A stretch of DNA of 64,000 nucleotides from Nioella sp. MMSF_3534 (GCF_030732985.1 NZ_JASHJX010000013.1:19653-83652), one strand, 5' to 3'; shown: positions 27,037 through 36,369, counted from the first letter of the stretch. A program made the numbers and translations. The notes: a model not told the origin generated them from the letters alone.

Positions 27037-27058
27037 AGGGGGGGGGGTGTCGTAAGGG

Positions 27059-27090
27059 AAAACGCCGCGAGCGGTGTCCCCCTCGCGGCG
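27059..27090 (-). terminator. Intrinsic terminator of the cold-shock gene
   Basis: Read on the minus strand, CGCCGCGAG and CTCGCGGCG form a nine-base-pair stem (27063-27071 with 27082-27090) and are followed by TTTT. It starts 28 bases after the cspA stop. Confidence 0.85.
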
Positions 27091-27117
27091 CCTGTCTTTT
27101 CCGGATCACCGGATGGT

Positions 27118-27324
27118 TCAGAGCTTTTGCAGCTCCACCGCCGAGGCGCGGCCGTCGCGGCCTTCGCGCAGCTCGTAGCCGATTTTCTCGTTATCGGCGA
27201 GGCCGGTCAGCCCCGATCGTTCCACGGCCGAGATGTGCACGAACACATCCTTGCCGCCGTCGTCAGGCGCGATGAAGCCATAACCTTTGGTGGTATTGAA
27301 CCATTTTACGGTGCCAGTGGGCAT
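27118..27324 (-). CDS. Cold-shock domain protein
   Basis: A 68-residue single-stranded nucleic acid-binding protein. RNP1 is KGYGFIAP at 13-20 and RNP2 is DVFVHISAV at 26-34, the two motifs of the fold. Such proteins act as RNA chaperones in cold or stationary phase. It has a long leader with a hairpin and its own terminator, so it is a single-gene unit. Confidence 0.95.
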   Translation of the reverse strand: MPTGTVKWFNTTKGYGFIAPDDGGKDVFVHISAVERSGLTGLADNEKIGYELREGRDGRASAVELQKL

Positions 27325-27387
27325 GTCCGTTCTTCCTTCTCAAGTCTTCCTTGGTGCCACCCGCGAGATGCGGCGGCGTGGTGCCGA

Positions 27388-27404
27388 CAGACACCCCCTG
27401 TCTG
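27388..27404 (-). promoter_or_regulatory. Hairpin in the cold-shock gene leader
   Basis: CAGACA and TGTCTG form a six-base-pair stem around a five-base loop, about 65-80 bases upstream of the cold-shock start. Long structured leaders often give cold-dependent control in this family; that role is inferred. Confidence 0.4.
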
Positions 27405-27536
27405 ACGTCCTTGAGAGAGCGGGACAGCGAAAACCTGTTGTCACGGCAGAAAAGATGGGGTGATTTCAGAAAAACGCAAGGAATTTCGTGCAGCTGTCTT
27501 GGGAATGTCATGGGGCTGCACATGTAGGAGGCTGAA

Positions 27537-27863
27537 ATGGAGCTATATGGGCTGAAGACCTGCGACACCTGCCGGAAGGCGCTGAAATCGCTGGAGACGG
27601 CGGGGCGTCCGGCGCGTTTCGTGGATGTGCGGGCGGAGCCTTTGGGGGCGGATCGGTTGGCGGAGTTTCTGGGGGCGTTCGGGGATGCGCTGGTGAACAC
27701 ACGCTCCACCACATGGCGCGGCCTGTCAGAGGAGGAGCGCAAGGGCGCGCCTGCCGATCTGCTAGCGGCCCACCCCGCCTTAATGAAACGCCCCGTGCTC
27801 CGGGCGGAGGACGGGACGCTTTACCTTGGTTGGGGCAAGGAGGTTCAGGCGGCGCTGATCTGA
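27537..27863 (+). CDS. ArsC/Spx-family thioredoxin-fold protein
   Basis: A 108-residue protein with the N-terminal CDTC (Cys8, Cys11) of the ArsC/Spx/YffB family, later NTRSTTWR and the block ALMKRPVL typical of YffB-like members. The arsenate-reductase label of the family is often wrong and no ars genes are present, so a thiol-redox role is more likely. TAGGAGGCTGAA precedes the ATG. Its 3' end overlaps that of the convergent doxX-type gene by 19 bases. Confidence 0.85.
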   Translation: MELYGLKTCDTCRKALKSLETAGRPARFVDVRAEPLGADRLAEFLGAFGDALVNTRSTTWRGLSEEERKGAPADLLAAHPALMKRPVLRAEDGTLYLGWGKEVQAALI

Positions 27864-28414
27864 GGCGTCGCGCGGGCCCGCAGGGCGGCGTCGACCGAGA
27901 CCGGCCCCGCGCCGCGGAAGACCATATAGGCCAGCAGGAACACCCAGAAGGCACGCTGATCGAGGATCAGGCTGTCAGAGCCCGCATCGAACCAAGCGCC
28001 GATCACGTCCGAGCCGACGCCATGGCCGACGATATCGACATAGCTTTGTACGAGGACAAAACCGATCATCCCAAGCGCGGCCAGCCGGGTGAAGAGCCCA
28101 AGCACAATCAGCGCGGGCAGGATGAACTCTGCCCAGGTGCCTGCCAGCACCACCAGCCGCCAGAATGCCCCGAGCTGGCTGGCGTCATAGCCTACCGCCT
28201 CTGACATGCGGGGCAGGATCTGCACATAGGCGTTGAAATTGGGCTGGAAGAGGCCGGAGAGGCCCTCACCCAGCTTGGTCAGCCCGGAATTCCAGTAATA
28301 GATCATCAGCGTCGCGGCAAAGACGAAACGCGCAAGCGTCGGCATCAGGATCGGCGCGAGCGTGGTTTCCAGCGTGTCGAAGAGGCGGGTGTGCAGGGAA
28401 ACGAGGGTCCTCAT
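27845..28414 (-). CDS. bufD: DoxX-family membrane protein, BufD-like
   Basis: A 189-residue membrane protein with four hydrophobic helices of the DoxX type. In bufferin operons a DoxX protein (BufD) is the last gene and is proposed to act in membrane handling of the modified peptide or of copper. Its ATG overlaps the stop of the bufC-like gene by four bases (ATGA). The symbol rests on operon position plus family. Confidence 0.82.
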   Translation of the reverse strand: MRTLVSLHTRLFDTLETTLAPILMPTLARFVFAATLMIYYWNSGLTKLGEGLSGLFQPNFNAYVQILPRMSEAVGYDASQLGAFWRLVVLAGTWAEFILPALIVLGLFTRLAALGMIGFVLVQSYVDIVGHGVGSDVIGAWFDAGSDSLILDQRAFWVFLLAYMVFRGAGPVSVDAALRARATPQISAA

Positions 28415-29154
28415 TGGTCGGGTCCTTTCTGGAATGTCAGCGCGCCCGAGGTCAGGAACAGCGTCAGCAGCGGGGCGAGGTCGATCCCCGGTTCGGCCTC
28501 AATGCTGCGTTCCAGGGCGAGGGCGATTGTTGTGCGGCCATCGAGCGCCCTTGCGAAGGCCGTGCCGCCTGCGGGCAGAAGATGCGGGATCGGGTCGAAC
28601 TCTGGCCGGGTGATCATGACGGTTTCGGCCGTGGGCTGCGGTTTAGGCGCGTCGGTCTGCGTGTTGCGCCGCCAGATGCCGTGGATCGGGTAGGGCGAGG
28701 TGACGATCTGGGTGGCGGGGGCAAGGACCGGCGTCAGCTCCATCAGCGTGTCCGGGTCCATGCCCGCCGCGTTCAGCGGGTCCGCATCGGCGGCGTGGTA
28801 GGAGCGGCGGATCGCCAGTTCCAGACGAGCGATATCGGCGAGGTAAGGATAGGCCGCAAGCGGTTGAAACTCTTCCAGAAACGCTGGCATCGCTGCCCCG
28901 TATTGTGACAGGGCGCGGCTGGTTGGGGGATGGGTGCGAGAGAAGATCAGGGCGAGCGTCTTGAAGCTTTTCTCGCCCAGAAGCTTCAGCAGAACCGGAA
29001 ACCCGGTTTCCAGCGCGTCAGTGAGCGAAGCGGCGAGGTTGTTGCGGTAGACGTTGAAACGTTTGCCCGCCGGGCGGCCCTTTGGGTCCACCATGCCAGA
29101 CGGTATGGGGGCGGTGGGGTCGAGGATCGCGGCAGTGAAATCGGATTGCAGCAT
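28411..29154 (-). CDS. bufC: HvfC/BufC-family partner of the MNIO enzyme
   Basis: A 247-residue soluble protein of the DUF2063/HvfC family, sometimes labelled a putative DNA-binding domain. The N terminus LQSDFTAAILDP and the block RFNVYRNNLAASLTDALETGFPVL are characteristic. It is the substrate-recognition partner of the DUF692 oxidase in related systems. It follows bufB by four bases and overlaps bufD, so all are one transcript. Confidence 0.87.
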   Translation of the reverse strand: MLQSDFTAAILDPTAPIPSGMVDPKGRPAGKRFNVYRNNLAASLTDALETGFPVLLKLLGEKSFKTLALIFSRTHPPTSRALSQYGAAMPAFLEEFQPLAAYPYLADIARLELAIRRSYHAADADPLNAAGMDPDTLMELTPVLAPATQIVTSPYPIHGIWRRNTQTDAPKPQPTAETVMITRPEFDPIPHLLPAGGTAFARALDGRTTIALALERSIEAEPGIDLAPLLTLFLTSGALTFQKGPDQ

Positions 29155-29158
29155 CGGA

Positions 29159-30013
29159 TCACACCAAGGCCGGTTGCAGGATCATGTCGGCGCGGGCGGC
29201 TTCGGCCTCCAGCACCGGGAAATCTGGAACGTTGTTGTCCCATTCAATGAGCGTCGGCTTGGCGCCGCCGCGGGCGATGGTGTGGGTATAGAGCGCCCAG
29301 ACCGGGTCCACCACTTCGCGCCCATGGCTGTCGATCAGTAGGGGCGCGCCGTGCTCGTCTTCATCCTCATCATGACCACCCAGATGGATTTCGCCCACCT
29401 GCGCCAGCGGGAAGGCGTCGATATAGGCGACCGGGTCCCAGCTCTGGTTGGTGGCGGACACAAAGACATTGTTCACATCCAGCAGCAGCCCGCAGCCGGT
29501 GCGCTTTGCGATTTCCGAAAGAAACGTGACCTCATCCATCGTGGATTCGGCAAAGGCGAGGTAGGTGGAGGGGTTTTCCAGCAGCATCGGACGCCCCAGA
29601 ACCTCTTGCACCTCGTCGATATGGGCGCAGACGCGGGCCAAAGTGGCCTCGGTATAGGGCAGGGGCAACAGGTCGTTCAGGTAGGTGTCGCCATGGGTGG
29701 ACCAGGCGAGATGTTCGGAAAAGCTGGCGGGGTTCAGCCAGTCGCAGAGATGCTTGAGGCGGGCGAGGTGATCGGGATCGAGCGGGCCTTCGCCGCCGAT
29801 GGACAGGCCCACACCGTGAACCGAGATCGGAAAACGGTCTGCCAATGCGCGCAGTTGGGCCAGCGGGCGGCCGCCACCGCCCATGTAGTTTTCGGCATGG
29901 ATCTCCAGCCAGCTGACCGCGCCGGGTGCGCTGATAAGGGATTGGAAATGCTGGGGCTTGTAGCCGATGCCCGCAAGTTGGGGCAGACGGTTATCCTGCG
30001 CGAGGTCATACAT
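29159..30013 (-). CDS. bufB: DUF692 multinuclear iron oxidase, BufB-like
   Basis: A 284-residue TIM-barrel enzyme of the MNIO (DUF692/UPF0276) family, which uses a cluster of iron ions to convert cysteines of a partner peptide into oxidised heterocycles such as thiooxazoles. Metal-ligand blocks are [42 protein letters not shown] and [15 protein letters not shown]. The ATG at 30013 follows AAGGGACACGCC. It lies 68 bases after its likely substrate gene, with a strong hairpin between. Confidence 0.93.
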   Translation of the reverse strand: MYDLAQDNRLPQLAGIGYKPQHFQSLISAPGAVSWLEIHAENYMGGGGRPLAQLRALADRFPISVHGVGLSIGGEGPLDPDHLARLKHLCDWLNPASFSEHLAWSTHGDTYLNDLLPLPYTEATLARVCAHIDEVQEVLGRPMLLENPSTYLAFAESTMDEVTFLSEIAKRTGCGLLLDVNNVFVSATNQSWDPVAYIDAFPLAQVGEIHLGGHDEDEDEHGAPLLIDSHGREVVDPVWALYTHTIARGGAKPTLIEWDNNVPDFPVLEAEAARADMILQPALV

Positions 30014-30040
30014 GGCGTGTCCCTTGGGTCTTTGGCAGAA

Positions 30041-30067
30041 CCCCCCGGCCCTTTGTGGACCGGGGGG
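30041..30067 (-). promoter_or_regulatory. Hairpin between bufA1 and bufB
   Basis: CCCCCCGG at 30041-30048 pairs with CCGGGGGG at 30060-30067 (eight base pairs, loop of 11). Only two T residues follow on the minus strand, so it is a weak terminator at best. It would lower bufB relative to bufA1 or protect the bufA1 message end. Confidence 0.6.
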
Positions 30068-30081
30068 GAAGGTCAGCGCGA

Positions 30082-30465
30082 TCAGCTGTCCATTTCTTCT
30101 TCCATCATCGAGACGTCGCGGTACTGGGCCAGAACGTCCTCGGCCAGACCATCGGGAAGATCGCGGGCCAGACCGATGTAACCGTCGGCTTCCAGCGAGG
30201 CCTCGGATTCGCCCATGCGGCCGTCGGGCAGCTCGATCTCGGCGCAGGTGCCGGCGGGGACCAGCGTCCAGGCGTTGCCCTGATAGTCGATGGTGGAGGA
30301 CCCGGCACAGGTGGTGCCGGGGCCAGCGGCGCAGCCGTTTTCACCGGCCAGCGACACGCCGTAACACTTCTCCATCGCCTGCGCGGAGGCAGAGGTGGTG
30401 GTGACAGCGCCAAGTGCGGCGGCAACGGCGCCCATCAGGGCCAGCGATTTGATTTGGGTCGACAT
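30082..30465 (-). CDS. bufA1: Bufferin precursor, BufA1-like, with acidic tail
   Basis: A 127-residue exported peptide precursor (DUF2282 type). A Sec signal with ASAQA ends near residue 30. The core has the family pattern with four cysteines, Cys34, Cys45, Cys53 and Cys74 ([32 protein letters not shown]), which are the sites BufB modifies in characterised bufferins that bind copper in the periplasm. After Cys74 comes a 53-residue acidic tail ending MMEEEMDS, longer than I expect for the family. The ATG at 30465 follows TAGGGAGC. First gene of bufA1-bufB-bufC-bufD. Confidence 0.9.
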   Translation of the reverse strand: MSTQIKSLALMGAVAAALGAVTTTSASAQAMEKCYGVSLAGENGCAAGPGTTCAGSSTIDYQGNAWTLVPAGTCAEIELPDGRMGESEASLEADGYIGLARDLPDGLAEDVLAQYRDVSMMEEEMDS

Positions 30466-30500
30466 GGGGTAGCTCCCTAAAACTGATATTTTCCGTGTCC

Positions 30501-30517
30501 CACCCGTCGAGCGGGTG
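30501..30517. promoter_or_regulatory. Palindrome upstream of bufA1
   Basis: CACCCG-TCGAG-CGGGTG is a perfect six-base-pair inverted repeat 36-52 bases upstream of the bufA1 start. It may be an operator or a leader hairpin. I could not match it to a known regulator. Confidence 0.35.
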
Positions 30518-30817
30518 ATGGGGAAGTGGTAAGTCGCCGGGTCGATCACTGGCCAGTCACAGGCCCGTCAAGCACGCGTGCGTGACCCTCTGTCAGGGTG
30601 GCGTGAGGCGGGCCTGTTGTGCTGGAAGGTGTGATTATCGAATGAAATCATGTAATTGCGGGGAAGATTCCACCTAGGGGAAGGTGACGGGTTTCTGCCT
30701 TCCGCCTCGTCCCGTCGGTGAAATGTTTCAACCGAAAGTGGTGCCTTGGGCTTGGCTGTCTGGCAGATCGTGCCTATCTCGGGCTCCGAACAGGCAAGAA
30801 ACCAACGGAGAGCCTTC
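30518..30817. other. Divergent regulatory region of bufA1 and the membrane-protein gene
   Basis: About 300 bases without a gene. It contains a hairpin ACCCT-CTGTC-AGGGT near 30584-30598 with flanking CACGC/GCGTG, and an AT-richer patch near 30638-30660 that may hold promoter elements. No clear sigma-factor motif was assigned. Confidence 0.35.
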
Positions 30818-31186
30818 ATGCGCAACGCAGCCCTCGTTCTGGGAATCATCGGTGGCATTCTGGGAATGATCGTCGGGTTCTTCGGCTATGGTTACGTGAC
30901 CTTCATCGACCATTTCGGCGAGGTGCCGGACATTGCCAGACAGGTGGACAACCCCGATCTGATCAAGGCGGCGAGCATCATATCGCCCATACTGGCGCTG
31001 GCCGGCGGGGCCATGGCGCGGGCACGGGCGCTGTGGGGCGCCATCTTCCTGCTGCTGTCGGCGGCGGGGATGTATTATGCCTTTGGCTTCGGCGTCTTCA
31101 CCATGTTCCCGATTGCGCTGTGTGGTCTGGGGGGGCTGCTGGCCATCGCGGCGGGGCGACCGGATGAGGAAGTGAGCCACTTCTGA
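30818..31186 (+). CDS. Small integral membrane protein of unknown function
   Basis: A 122-residue protein with about four hydrophobic segments. The first (LGIIGGILGMIVGFFGYGY) is followed by a short extracytoplasmic loop and three more helices. The layout resembles DUF4064-type membrane proteins, but I do not assign a family. The ATG at 30818 has GGAG nine bases before it. It diverges from the bufferin operon and converges with the epimerase gene, four bases apart. Confidence 0.75.
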   Translation: MRNAALVLGIIGGILGMIVGFFGYGYVTFIDHFGEVPDIARQVDNPDLIKAASIISPILALAGGAMARARALWGAIFLLLSAAGMYYAFGFGVFTMFPIALCGLGGLLAIAAGRPDEEVSHF

Positions 31187-31190
31187 GGGG

Positions 31191-32258
31191 TTACAGAACC
31201 GCGCGCAGCACCGACAGCGCACCGCGTTTCCATGGCACCCTGTGGGTCACGCCCGCGCCCTTGGCGATCCGGTCACGGTTCGCCAGATACCAGTCGAAGT
31301 TGCGCAGCAGCGCGTCGATATTGGAATGGCGCGGCACGAAGCCCAACCTGTCGCGGGCGCGGTCGATGCTGACGAAACTGTCCTTCGACGCGGTCTCGTA
31401 GATCCATTTGTAAAGCGGCGACAGATGCACCGCTTCCAGCCCGCGCAGGGTCCAGATGGCGGGGGTGGCGGGAAAGCCGATGATGCGTTTGCCGAAGCCC
31501 GCGCGGTCCAACACCGCCTGAAAGCTTTCGCGCATGGTGCCGAACTCTGCCGCCCCGATATTGAACGTGTCGTTGACGGTCCGGGCCTCGCCAAAGGCGC
31601 TCAGGCAGATCGCCGCGTTCAGGTCGTCCACATCCAGCAGCTGATAGCGATTCTGGCCCGATCCGAGGACCGGGAAATTATGCCCGGTCGAGGCGAAATC
31701 ATAGAGCAGCTCAAACGCGCCGAGCCGTTCGGGGCCGACAAAGCTTTTCGGGCGAAGGACCGGCAGCACCAGCCCATCCGCGCGAAACTGTCGGCAAAGC
31801 TTTTCCGCGGCCACTTTCGATTCCCCGTAAGGCCCCACGCCCTGCATCGGATCGGCCTCCACCAGCGGGTGGTGATCGGGGATGCCGTAGACGGCGGTTG
31901 AGGAGATATGAACAAAGCGGCGGATTCCCTTGCGCAGCGCCGAGGCGAGCAGCATTTGGGTGCCGTCCACATTGGTGGAATGAATTTCCTCTGCGCTGGC
32001 CAGCGGCAGGGCCGCCGCGCAATGAATGACGATGTCGATGCCCCCGAAAGCGCGGTCATGAAGCGCGAGGTCGCGGATATCGCCGTGAAGCACGTCGATC
32101 CTGTCTGCTTCGGGATAGGCGAAGGGGGCTATGTCCCAACTGCGCAGGGAATGGCCCCGGTCCAGCAGGTATCGGATCAGGTTGATCCCGAGGAAGCCTG
32201 CCCCGCCGGTGACGAGGATGGACTTGGGGCTGGCTGAGGAAATGGTTGGCGTTGTCAT
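31191..32258 (-). CDS. NAD-dependent epimerase/dehydratase family protein
   Basis: A 355-residue extended SDR. The cofactor motif GGAGFLG is at 18-24, the catalytic Ser at HISS (119-120) and Tyr144-x-x-x-Lys148 in YGESK. It resembles sugar-nucleotide epimerases and sterol-dehydrogenase-like relatives; the substrate cannot be read from sequence. No glycan cluster adjoins. It is a single gene, with the thrS terminator just upstream. Confidence 0.88.
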   Translation of the reverse strand: MTTPTISSASPKSILVTGGAGFLGINLIRYLLDRGHSLRSWDIAPFAYPEADRIDVLHGDIRDLALHDRAFGGIDIVIHCAAALPLASAEEIHSTNVDGTQMLLASALRKGIRRFVHISSTAVYGIPDHHPLVEADPMQGVGPYGESKVAAEKLCRQFRADGLVLPVLRPKSFVGPERLGAFELLYDFASTGHNFPVLGSGQNRYQLLDVDDLNAAICLSAFGEARTVNDTFNIGAAEFGTMRESFQAVLDRAGFGKRIIGFPATPAIWTLRGLEAVHLSPLYKWIYETASKDSFVSIDRARDRLGFVPRHSNIDALLRNFDWYLANRDRIAKGAGVTHRVPWKRGALSVLRAVL

Positions 32259-32310
32259 TCAAGAACTAAAGCCAGATTTCCGGCGTCGGGATATGATTTG
32301 GATCAACGAA

Positions 32311-32340
32311 AAGGCCGGCCCCAAGCGGAACCGGCCTTCT
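32311..32340 (-). terminator. Intrinsic terminator of thrS
   Basis: AAGGCCGG at 32311-32318 pairs with CCGGCCTT at 32331-32338. Read on the minus strand the stem ends in TTTTCG, about 20 bases after the thrS stop. Confidence 0.8.
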
Positions 32341-32358
32341 TATCATGTGATCTGCAGC

Positions 32359-34338
32359 TCAGCGCTGATCAGGCGCGATTGCATCGGCGGCGAGGCTTTC
32401 GACGACCTCATCCAGCGACAGGACCGAGGTCCGCTTTTCCCCAAGGCGACGCAGGGTGACGGTGCGGTCCTCCACCTCCTTGCGGCCGATGGCGAGGATC
32501 ACTGGCACCTTGCCCACGGAATGTTCGCGGACCTTGTAGTTGATCTTCTCATTGCGGATATCGGCCTCGGCCCTTACACCTCGCGCGGTCAGGGCTGACA
32601 CGACCTCCTGCACATAGTCATCGGCCTCGGACACGATGGAGGCCACGACCACCTGACGCGGGGCCAGCCAGAAGGGCAGTTTGCCTTCCCAGTTCTCGAT
32701 CAGGATGCCGATGAATCGCTCGAAGGACCCAAGGCAGGCGCGGTGCAGCATGAAGGGCCGGTGCTTGGCCCCGTCCTCACCGGTATAGTTCGCATCCAGC
32801 CGCTCGGGCAGGTTCGGATCGACCTGAAACGTGCCGCATTGCCAGACCCGGCCAATGGCGTCGGTCAGGTAGAAGTCGAGCTTCGGCCCGTAAAACGCCC
32901 CGTCGCCCGGTTCCAGCGTGTAATCGCGGCCCACGGCCTTGATGGCGTTTTCCAGCGCGCCTTCGACATAGTCCCAGCTTTCATCGCTGCCGACGCGCTT
33001 TTCGGGGCGGGTGGCGAAGCGGATTTCAAACTCGGGGAAGCCGAGCTCTTCATAGACATTGGCAAGGAAGTCGATGAAGCGCGCGCATTCCTCCTGAATC
33101 TGATCCTCGGTGCAGAAGATATGTGCATCGTCCTGGGTAAAGCCCCGCACCCGCATGATCCCGTGCAGCGCGCCCGAGGGTTCGAACCGCGCGCAGGAGC
33201 CGAATTCCGCCAGACGAAGCGGCAGGTCGCGATAGCTTTTCTGACCCTGGTTGAAGACCTGCACATGACAGGGGCAGTTCATCGGCTTCAGCGCATTGAT
33301 CCGCGTTTCGGCCCGGTTCTTGGCGGAGGCATCGTCATTCTCGCCATCGCGGCTTTCATCCACTTCGACGATGAACATGTGATGCTGGTACTTTTCCCAG
33401 TGGCCAGAGGCCTCCCACAGCTTGCGGTCCACAACCTGCGGCGTGTTGATCTCGCGGTAGCCCCCGGCACGCTGCTTGCGGCGCATGTAGTCCTGAAGCG
33501 TGGTGTAGATCGTCCAGCCGCCCGGATGCCAGAAGACCTGACCGGGGGCTTCTTCCTGCATGTGGAACAGGTTCATTTCACGGCCAAGCTTGCGGTGGTC
33601 GCGCTTGGCGGCCTCCTCCAGCATCGTCAGATGGGCCTTTAGGTCGTTCTTGTTGCGGAAGGCGACGCCATAGATCCGCTGCAACATGGCGCGATTGCTG
33701 TCGCCACGCCAATAGGCACCCGCGACGCTCATCAGTTTGAACGCATCCGCCGGAACCTGCCCGGTATGCTGAAGATGCGGACCACGGCAGAGATCCTGCC
33801 AATGCCCGTGCCAATACATGCGAAGCGGTTCGTCGCCGGGAATGGCCTCGATCAGCTCCACCTTGTAGGGTTCGTTGTTGGCCTCGTAGAACTTGACCGC
33901 GCGGTCGCGCTCCCAGATTTCGGTGGTGACGGGATCGCGGCGGTTGATGATCTCGCGCATCTTGGCTTCGATCTGGCCGAGGTCTTCGGGGGTGAACGGT
34001 TCCGCCCGGTCGAAATCGTAATACCAGCCGTTGTCGATCACCGGGCCGATGGTGACCTTTACATCCGGCCAGATCTCCTGCACGGCGCGGGCCATGATAT
34101 GGGCGCAGTCATGGCGGATCAGCTCCAACGCTTGCGCGTCGTCGGCCATGGTGTGAATGGCGATGGAGGCATTGTCCTCGATCGGCCATTGCAGGTCCCA
34201 ATGGGCACCGTTCACGGTGGCGGAGATGGCCTTCTTGGCCAGCGAGCTGGAAATGCCGGCGGCCACATCGGCAGGCGTCACGCCAGCCGCGTAGTCACGG
34301 GAATTGCCATCGGGGAAAGTCAGGGAAATCTGGGCCAT
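32359..34338 (-). CDS. thrS: Threonyl-tRNA synthetase
   Basis: A 659-residue class II synthetase. It has the N-terminal TGS domain (about 1-62), the second additional (editing) domain with [16 protein letters not shown], the catalytic core with motif 2 [20 protein letters not shown], and a C-terminal anticodon-binding domain. The ATG at 34338 (MAQISLTF) is preceded by GAGGAGC; the longer upstream frame is not conserved. It is a single gene with its own terminator. Confidence 0.97.
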   Translation of the reverse strand: MAQISLTFPDGNSRDYAAGVTPADVAAGISSSLAKKAISATVNGAHWDLQWPIEDNASIAIHTMADDAQALELIRHDCAHIMARAVQEIWPDVKVTIGPVIDNGWYYDFDRAEPFTPEDLGQIEAKMREIINRRDPVTTEIWERDRAVKFYEANNEPYKVELIEAIPGDEPLRMYWHGHWQDLCRGPHLQHTGQVPADAFKLMSVAGAYWRGDSNRAMLQRIYGVAFRNKNDLKAHLTMLEEAAKRDHRKLGREMNLFHMQEEAPGQVFWHPGGWTIYTTLQDYMRRKQRAGGYREINTPQVVDRKLWEASGHWEKYQHHMFIVEVDESRDGENDDASAKNRAETRINALKPMNCPCHVQVFNQGQKSYRDLPLRLAEFGSCARFEPSGALHGIMRVRGFTQDDAHIFCTEDQIQEECARFIDFLANVYEELGFPEFEIRFATRPEKRVGSDESWDYVEGALENAIKAVGRDYTLEPGDGAFYGPKLDFYLTDAIGRVWQCGTFQVDPNLPERLDANYTGEDGAKHRPFMLHRACLGSFERFIGILIENWEGKLPFWLAPRQVVVASIVSEADDYVQEVVSALTARGVRAEADIRNEKINYKVREHSVGKVPVILAIGRKEVEDRTVTLRRLGEKRTSVLSLDEVVESLAADAIAPDQR

Positions 34339-34646
34339 CTGGCACAAGCTCCTCGTCGGTTTGGCGCCCACGGAACGCCCGGTTGCGGGTATATGGTTTC
34401 GGGGGGCAGAGGTGACGCCTGGCGCGGCGCGTGTCAAGGGCGGATGCACCGGCCCGGTCTGATCCCCTATCCCCGGCATTAACCTTAACCCCGTCTGTTA
34501 ACGTTGATGGGGCAGGGGCGGCCCGTGCCTGACGCAATGTCATGCCGTCAATCTTCGCGCATTTCCGGGGGCGAGAAGCATAAAAACTTGTCCCATCTCC
34601 CCGCCGCAGGCAAAACCGGTGGGACGATCAGGGAGGACGCCGCCAA
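34339..34646. other. Divergent region between thrS and a hydrolase gene
   Basis: About 300 bases without a gene. An inverted pair GTCCCA/TGGGAC (about 34590-34625) lies just before the hydrolase ribosome binding site, and TTAACCTTAACC...GTTAACG lies near 34480-34504. Both could be regulatory; neither matches a riboswitch I know. Confidence 0.35.
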
Positions 34647-35393
34647 ATGACCCCACAAACGCTGACCACACGGCAGGGACGCACCATCGCCTTTCATCAG
34701 ACCGCCGGTTCGGGTCCGGGCGTGGTGTTTCTGGGCGGGCTGAAATCCGACATGCAGGGCAGCAAGGCGGTGCATCTGGAGGCCTGGGCCAAGCGCACGG
34801 GCCGCGCTTTCCTGAGGTTCGACTATTCCGGGCATGGCGAAAGCTCTGGCGCCTTCACCGATGGGTGTATCGGCGATTGGGCCGAGGATGCCGAGGCCGC
34901 GATCCTGACGCTGACCGAAGGCCCGCAGATCCTCGTTGGCTCGTCCATGGGCGGGTGGCAGGCGCTGCTCTTTGCCCGCAAGCACCCGGAATTGGTGGCA
35001 GGGCTTGTAGGTATCGCTGCCGCGCCCGATTTCACCGAGGACGGGATGTGGGACAGTTGGTCTGATGCCCAAAAGGCCGAGATGGACCAGACCGGGCAGG
35101 TCGCGCTGCCCTCGGATTATGGTGAACCCTACATCATCACCAAACGCATGATCGAAGACGGTCGGCAACAGCTGGTCCTGCGCAGCCCCCTGACCGTCAA
35201 TGCCCCCGTGCGGCTGTTGCAAGGCACGGCGGATGCGGATGTGGACATGTCCGTCGCCTTACGCCTTCTGGATCACATGGAAGGCCCTGATATCCGGCTG
35301 GAACTGGTGAAGGGGGCCGACCATCGCTTTTCCGACGACTATTGCCTGTCGCGGATCGAAACGGCGATCGAGGATGTGCTGACCCATGTTTAG
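34647..35393 (+). CDS. Alpha/beta hydrolase
   Basis: A 248-residue serine hydrolase resembling ABHD10-type thioesterases. The nucleophile is in GSSMGG, the acid probably Asp in the segment QGTADADV, and the His in GADHRFS. GGGAGGACGCCGCCAA precedes the ATG. Substrate unknown; it may cleave acyl esters or thioesters. Its 3' end overlaps the next hydrolase gene by eight bases. Confidence 0.87.
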   Translation: MTPQTLTTRQGRTIAFHQTAGSGPGVVFLGGLKSDMQGSKAVHLEAWAKRTGRAFLRFDYSGHGESSGAFTDGCIGDWAEDAEAAILTLTEGPQILVGSSMGGWQALLFARKHPELVAGLVGIAAAPDFTEDGMWDSWSDAQKAEMDQTGQVALPSDYGEPYIITKRMIEDGRQQLVLRSPLTVNAPVRLLQGTADADVDMSVALRLLDHMEGPDIRLELVKGADHRFSDDYCLSRIETAIEDVLTHV

Positions 35394-36369
35394 GTTTCTC
35401 AAACGCCTGGTCCTTGTCCTTGTCACCGTGACAGTTGTCGCCGGTGGTCTCTTGATCCTCGGCCCGCGCGAACGCATCGAACGGGGCGCGCTGGTGTCCA
35501 ACGAGGGACAGGGGATCGCAGAGGTTCTGGCCGCGCGCGAGGCGGCGTTCGACGACATCACACCGGGCGTGGAAGCGCGGGTGATCTGGGCCGGTGAGCC
35601 GGGCACCCAAACCCCGCTGTCGATCCTCTATCTGCATGGCTTCTCCGCCACCTCGGAAGAAATCAGGCCAGTGCCCGACAATGTGGCCGAAGCGCTGGGC
35701 GCGAACCTGATCTATGCGCGCCTGACCGGGCATGGGCGCGGCGGGGATGCGCTGGCGGCGGCCACGGCCAGCCAGTGGGCCAATGATGCGGCGCTGTTCC
35801 TCGATCTGGCGCGGCAGGCGGGGGAACGGGTGTTGATCATGGGCACCTCGACCGGCGCGACGCTGGCCAGCTATGCGATGACCGAGCCCGACATGGCCGC
35901 TGATGTGGCGGGCCTCGTGATGGTGTCGCCGAATTTCCGCGTCATGAACCGCTCTGCCGTGATCACCGAACTGGCCTTCGCCCGCCGGATCGTGCCGCTG
36001 CTGGCAGGCGAGGAACGGGCCTGGGACGCCCTGAACGAGGGACATGGGCGCTACTGGACCACGCGCTACGGCACCGGGGTGTTGACCAGCCTCGGCACCC
36101 TGATGAGAGAAACGAGGGCACGCGACTACAGTGGCGTTTCAGCCCCGGTTCTGGCGGTTTTTTCCGACAATGACCGCGTGGTATCGGCTGCGGCCACGCG
36201 CGACTTTCTGGCCGGATGGGGCGGCGCGGTGACCTTGGCCCCGCAAGACCTGCCGGAAACAGGAGCGGACCCGTTTTTTCATGTCATTGCGGGCGATATC
36301 CTCAGCCCCGCGATGACCGGGCCGGTGACGGATGTCATTCTTGAATGGGTTCAAGCAACGCTCCCGTGA
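35386..36369 (+). CDS. Membrane-anchored alpha/beta hydrolase
   Basis: A 327-residue hydrolase with a N-terminal membrane anchor (LVLVLVTVTVVAGGLLIL). LYLHGFSATSEE holds the oxyanion region, GTSTGA the nucleophilic Ser, FSDNDRVV the acid, and FFHVIAGD the His. The anchor suggests it faces the periplasm. It overlaps the preceding hydrolase gene by eight bases, so the two are co-translated. Confidence 0.85.
   Translation: MFRFLKRLVLVLVTVTVVAGGLLILGPRERIERGALVSNEGQGIAEVLAAREAAFDDITPGVEARVIWAGEPGTQTPLSILYLHGFSATSEEIRPVPDNVAEALGANLIYARLTGHGRGGDALAAATASQWANDAALFLDLARQAGERVLIMGTSTGATLASYAMTEPDMAADVAGLVMVSPNFRVMNRSAVITELAFARRIVPLLAGEERAWDALNEGHGRYWTTRYGTGVLTSLGTLMRETRARDYSGVSAPVLAVFSDNDRVVSAAATRDFLAGWGGAVTLAPQDLPETGADPFFHVIAGDILSPAMTGPVTDVILEWVQATLP

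Noticed and set aside
27537..27863. Arsenate reductase as a function for the ArsC/Spx protein
   Set aside because: The sequence fits the YffB/Spx side of the family and there are no arsenic resistance genes near it.
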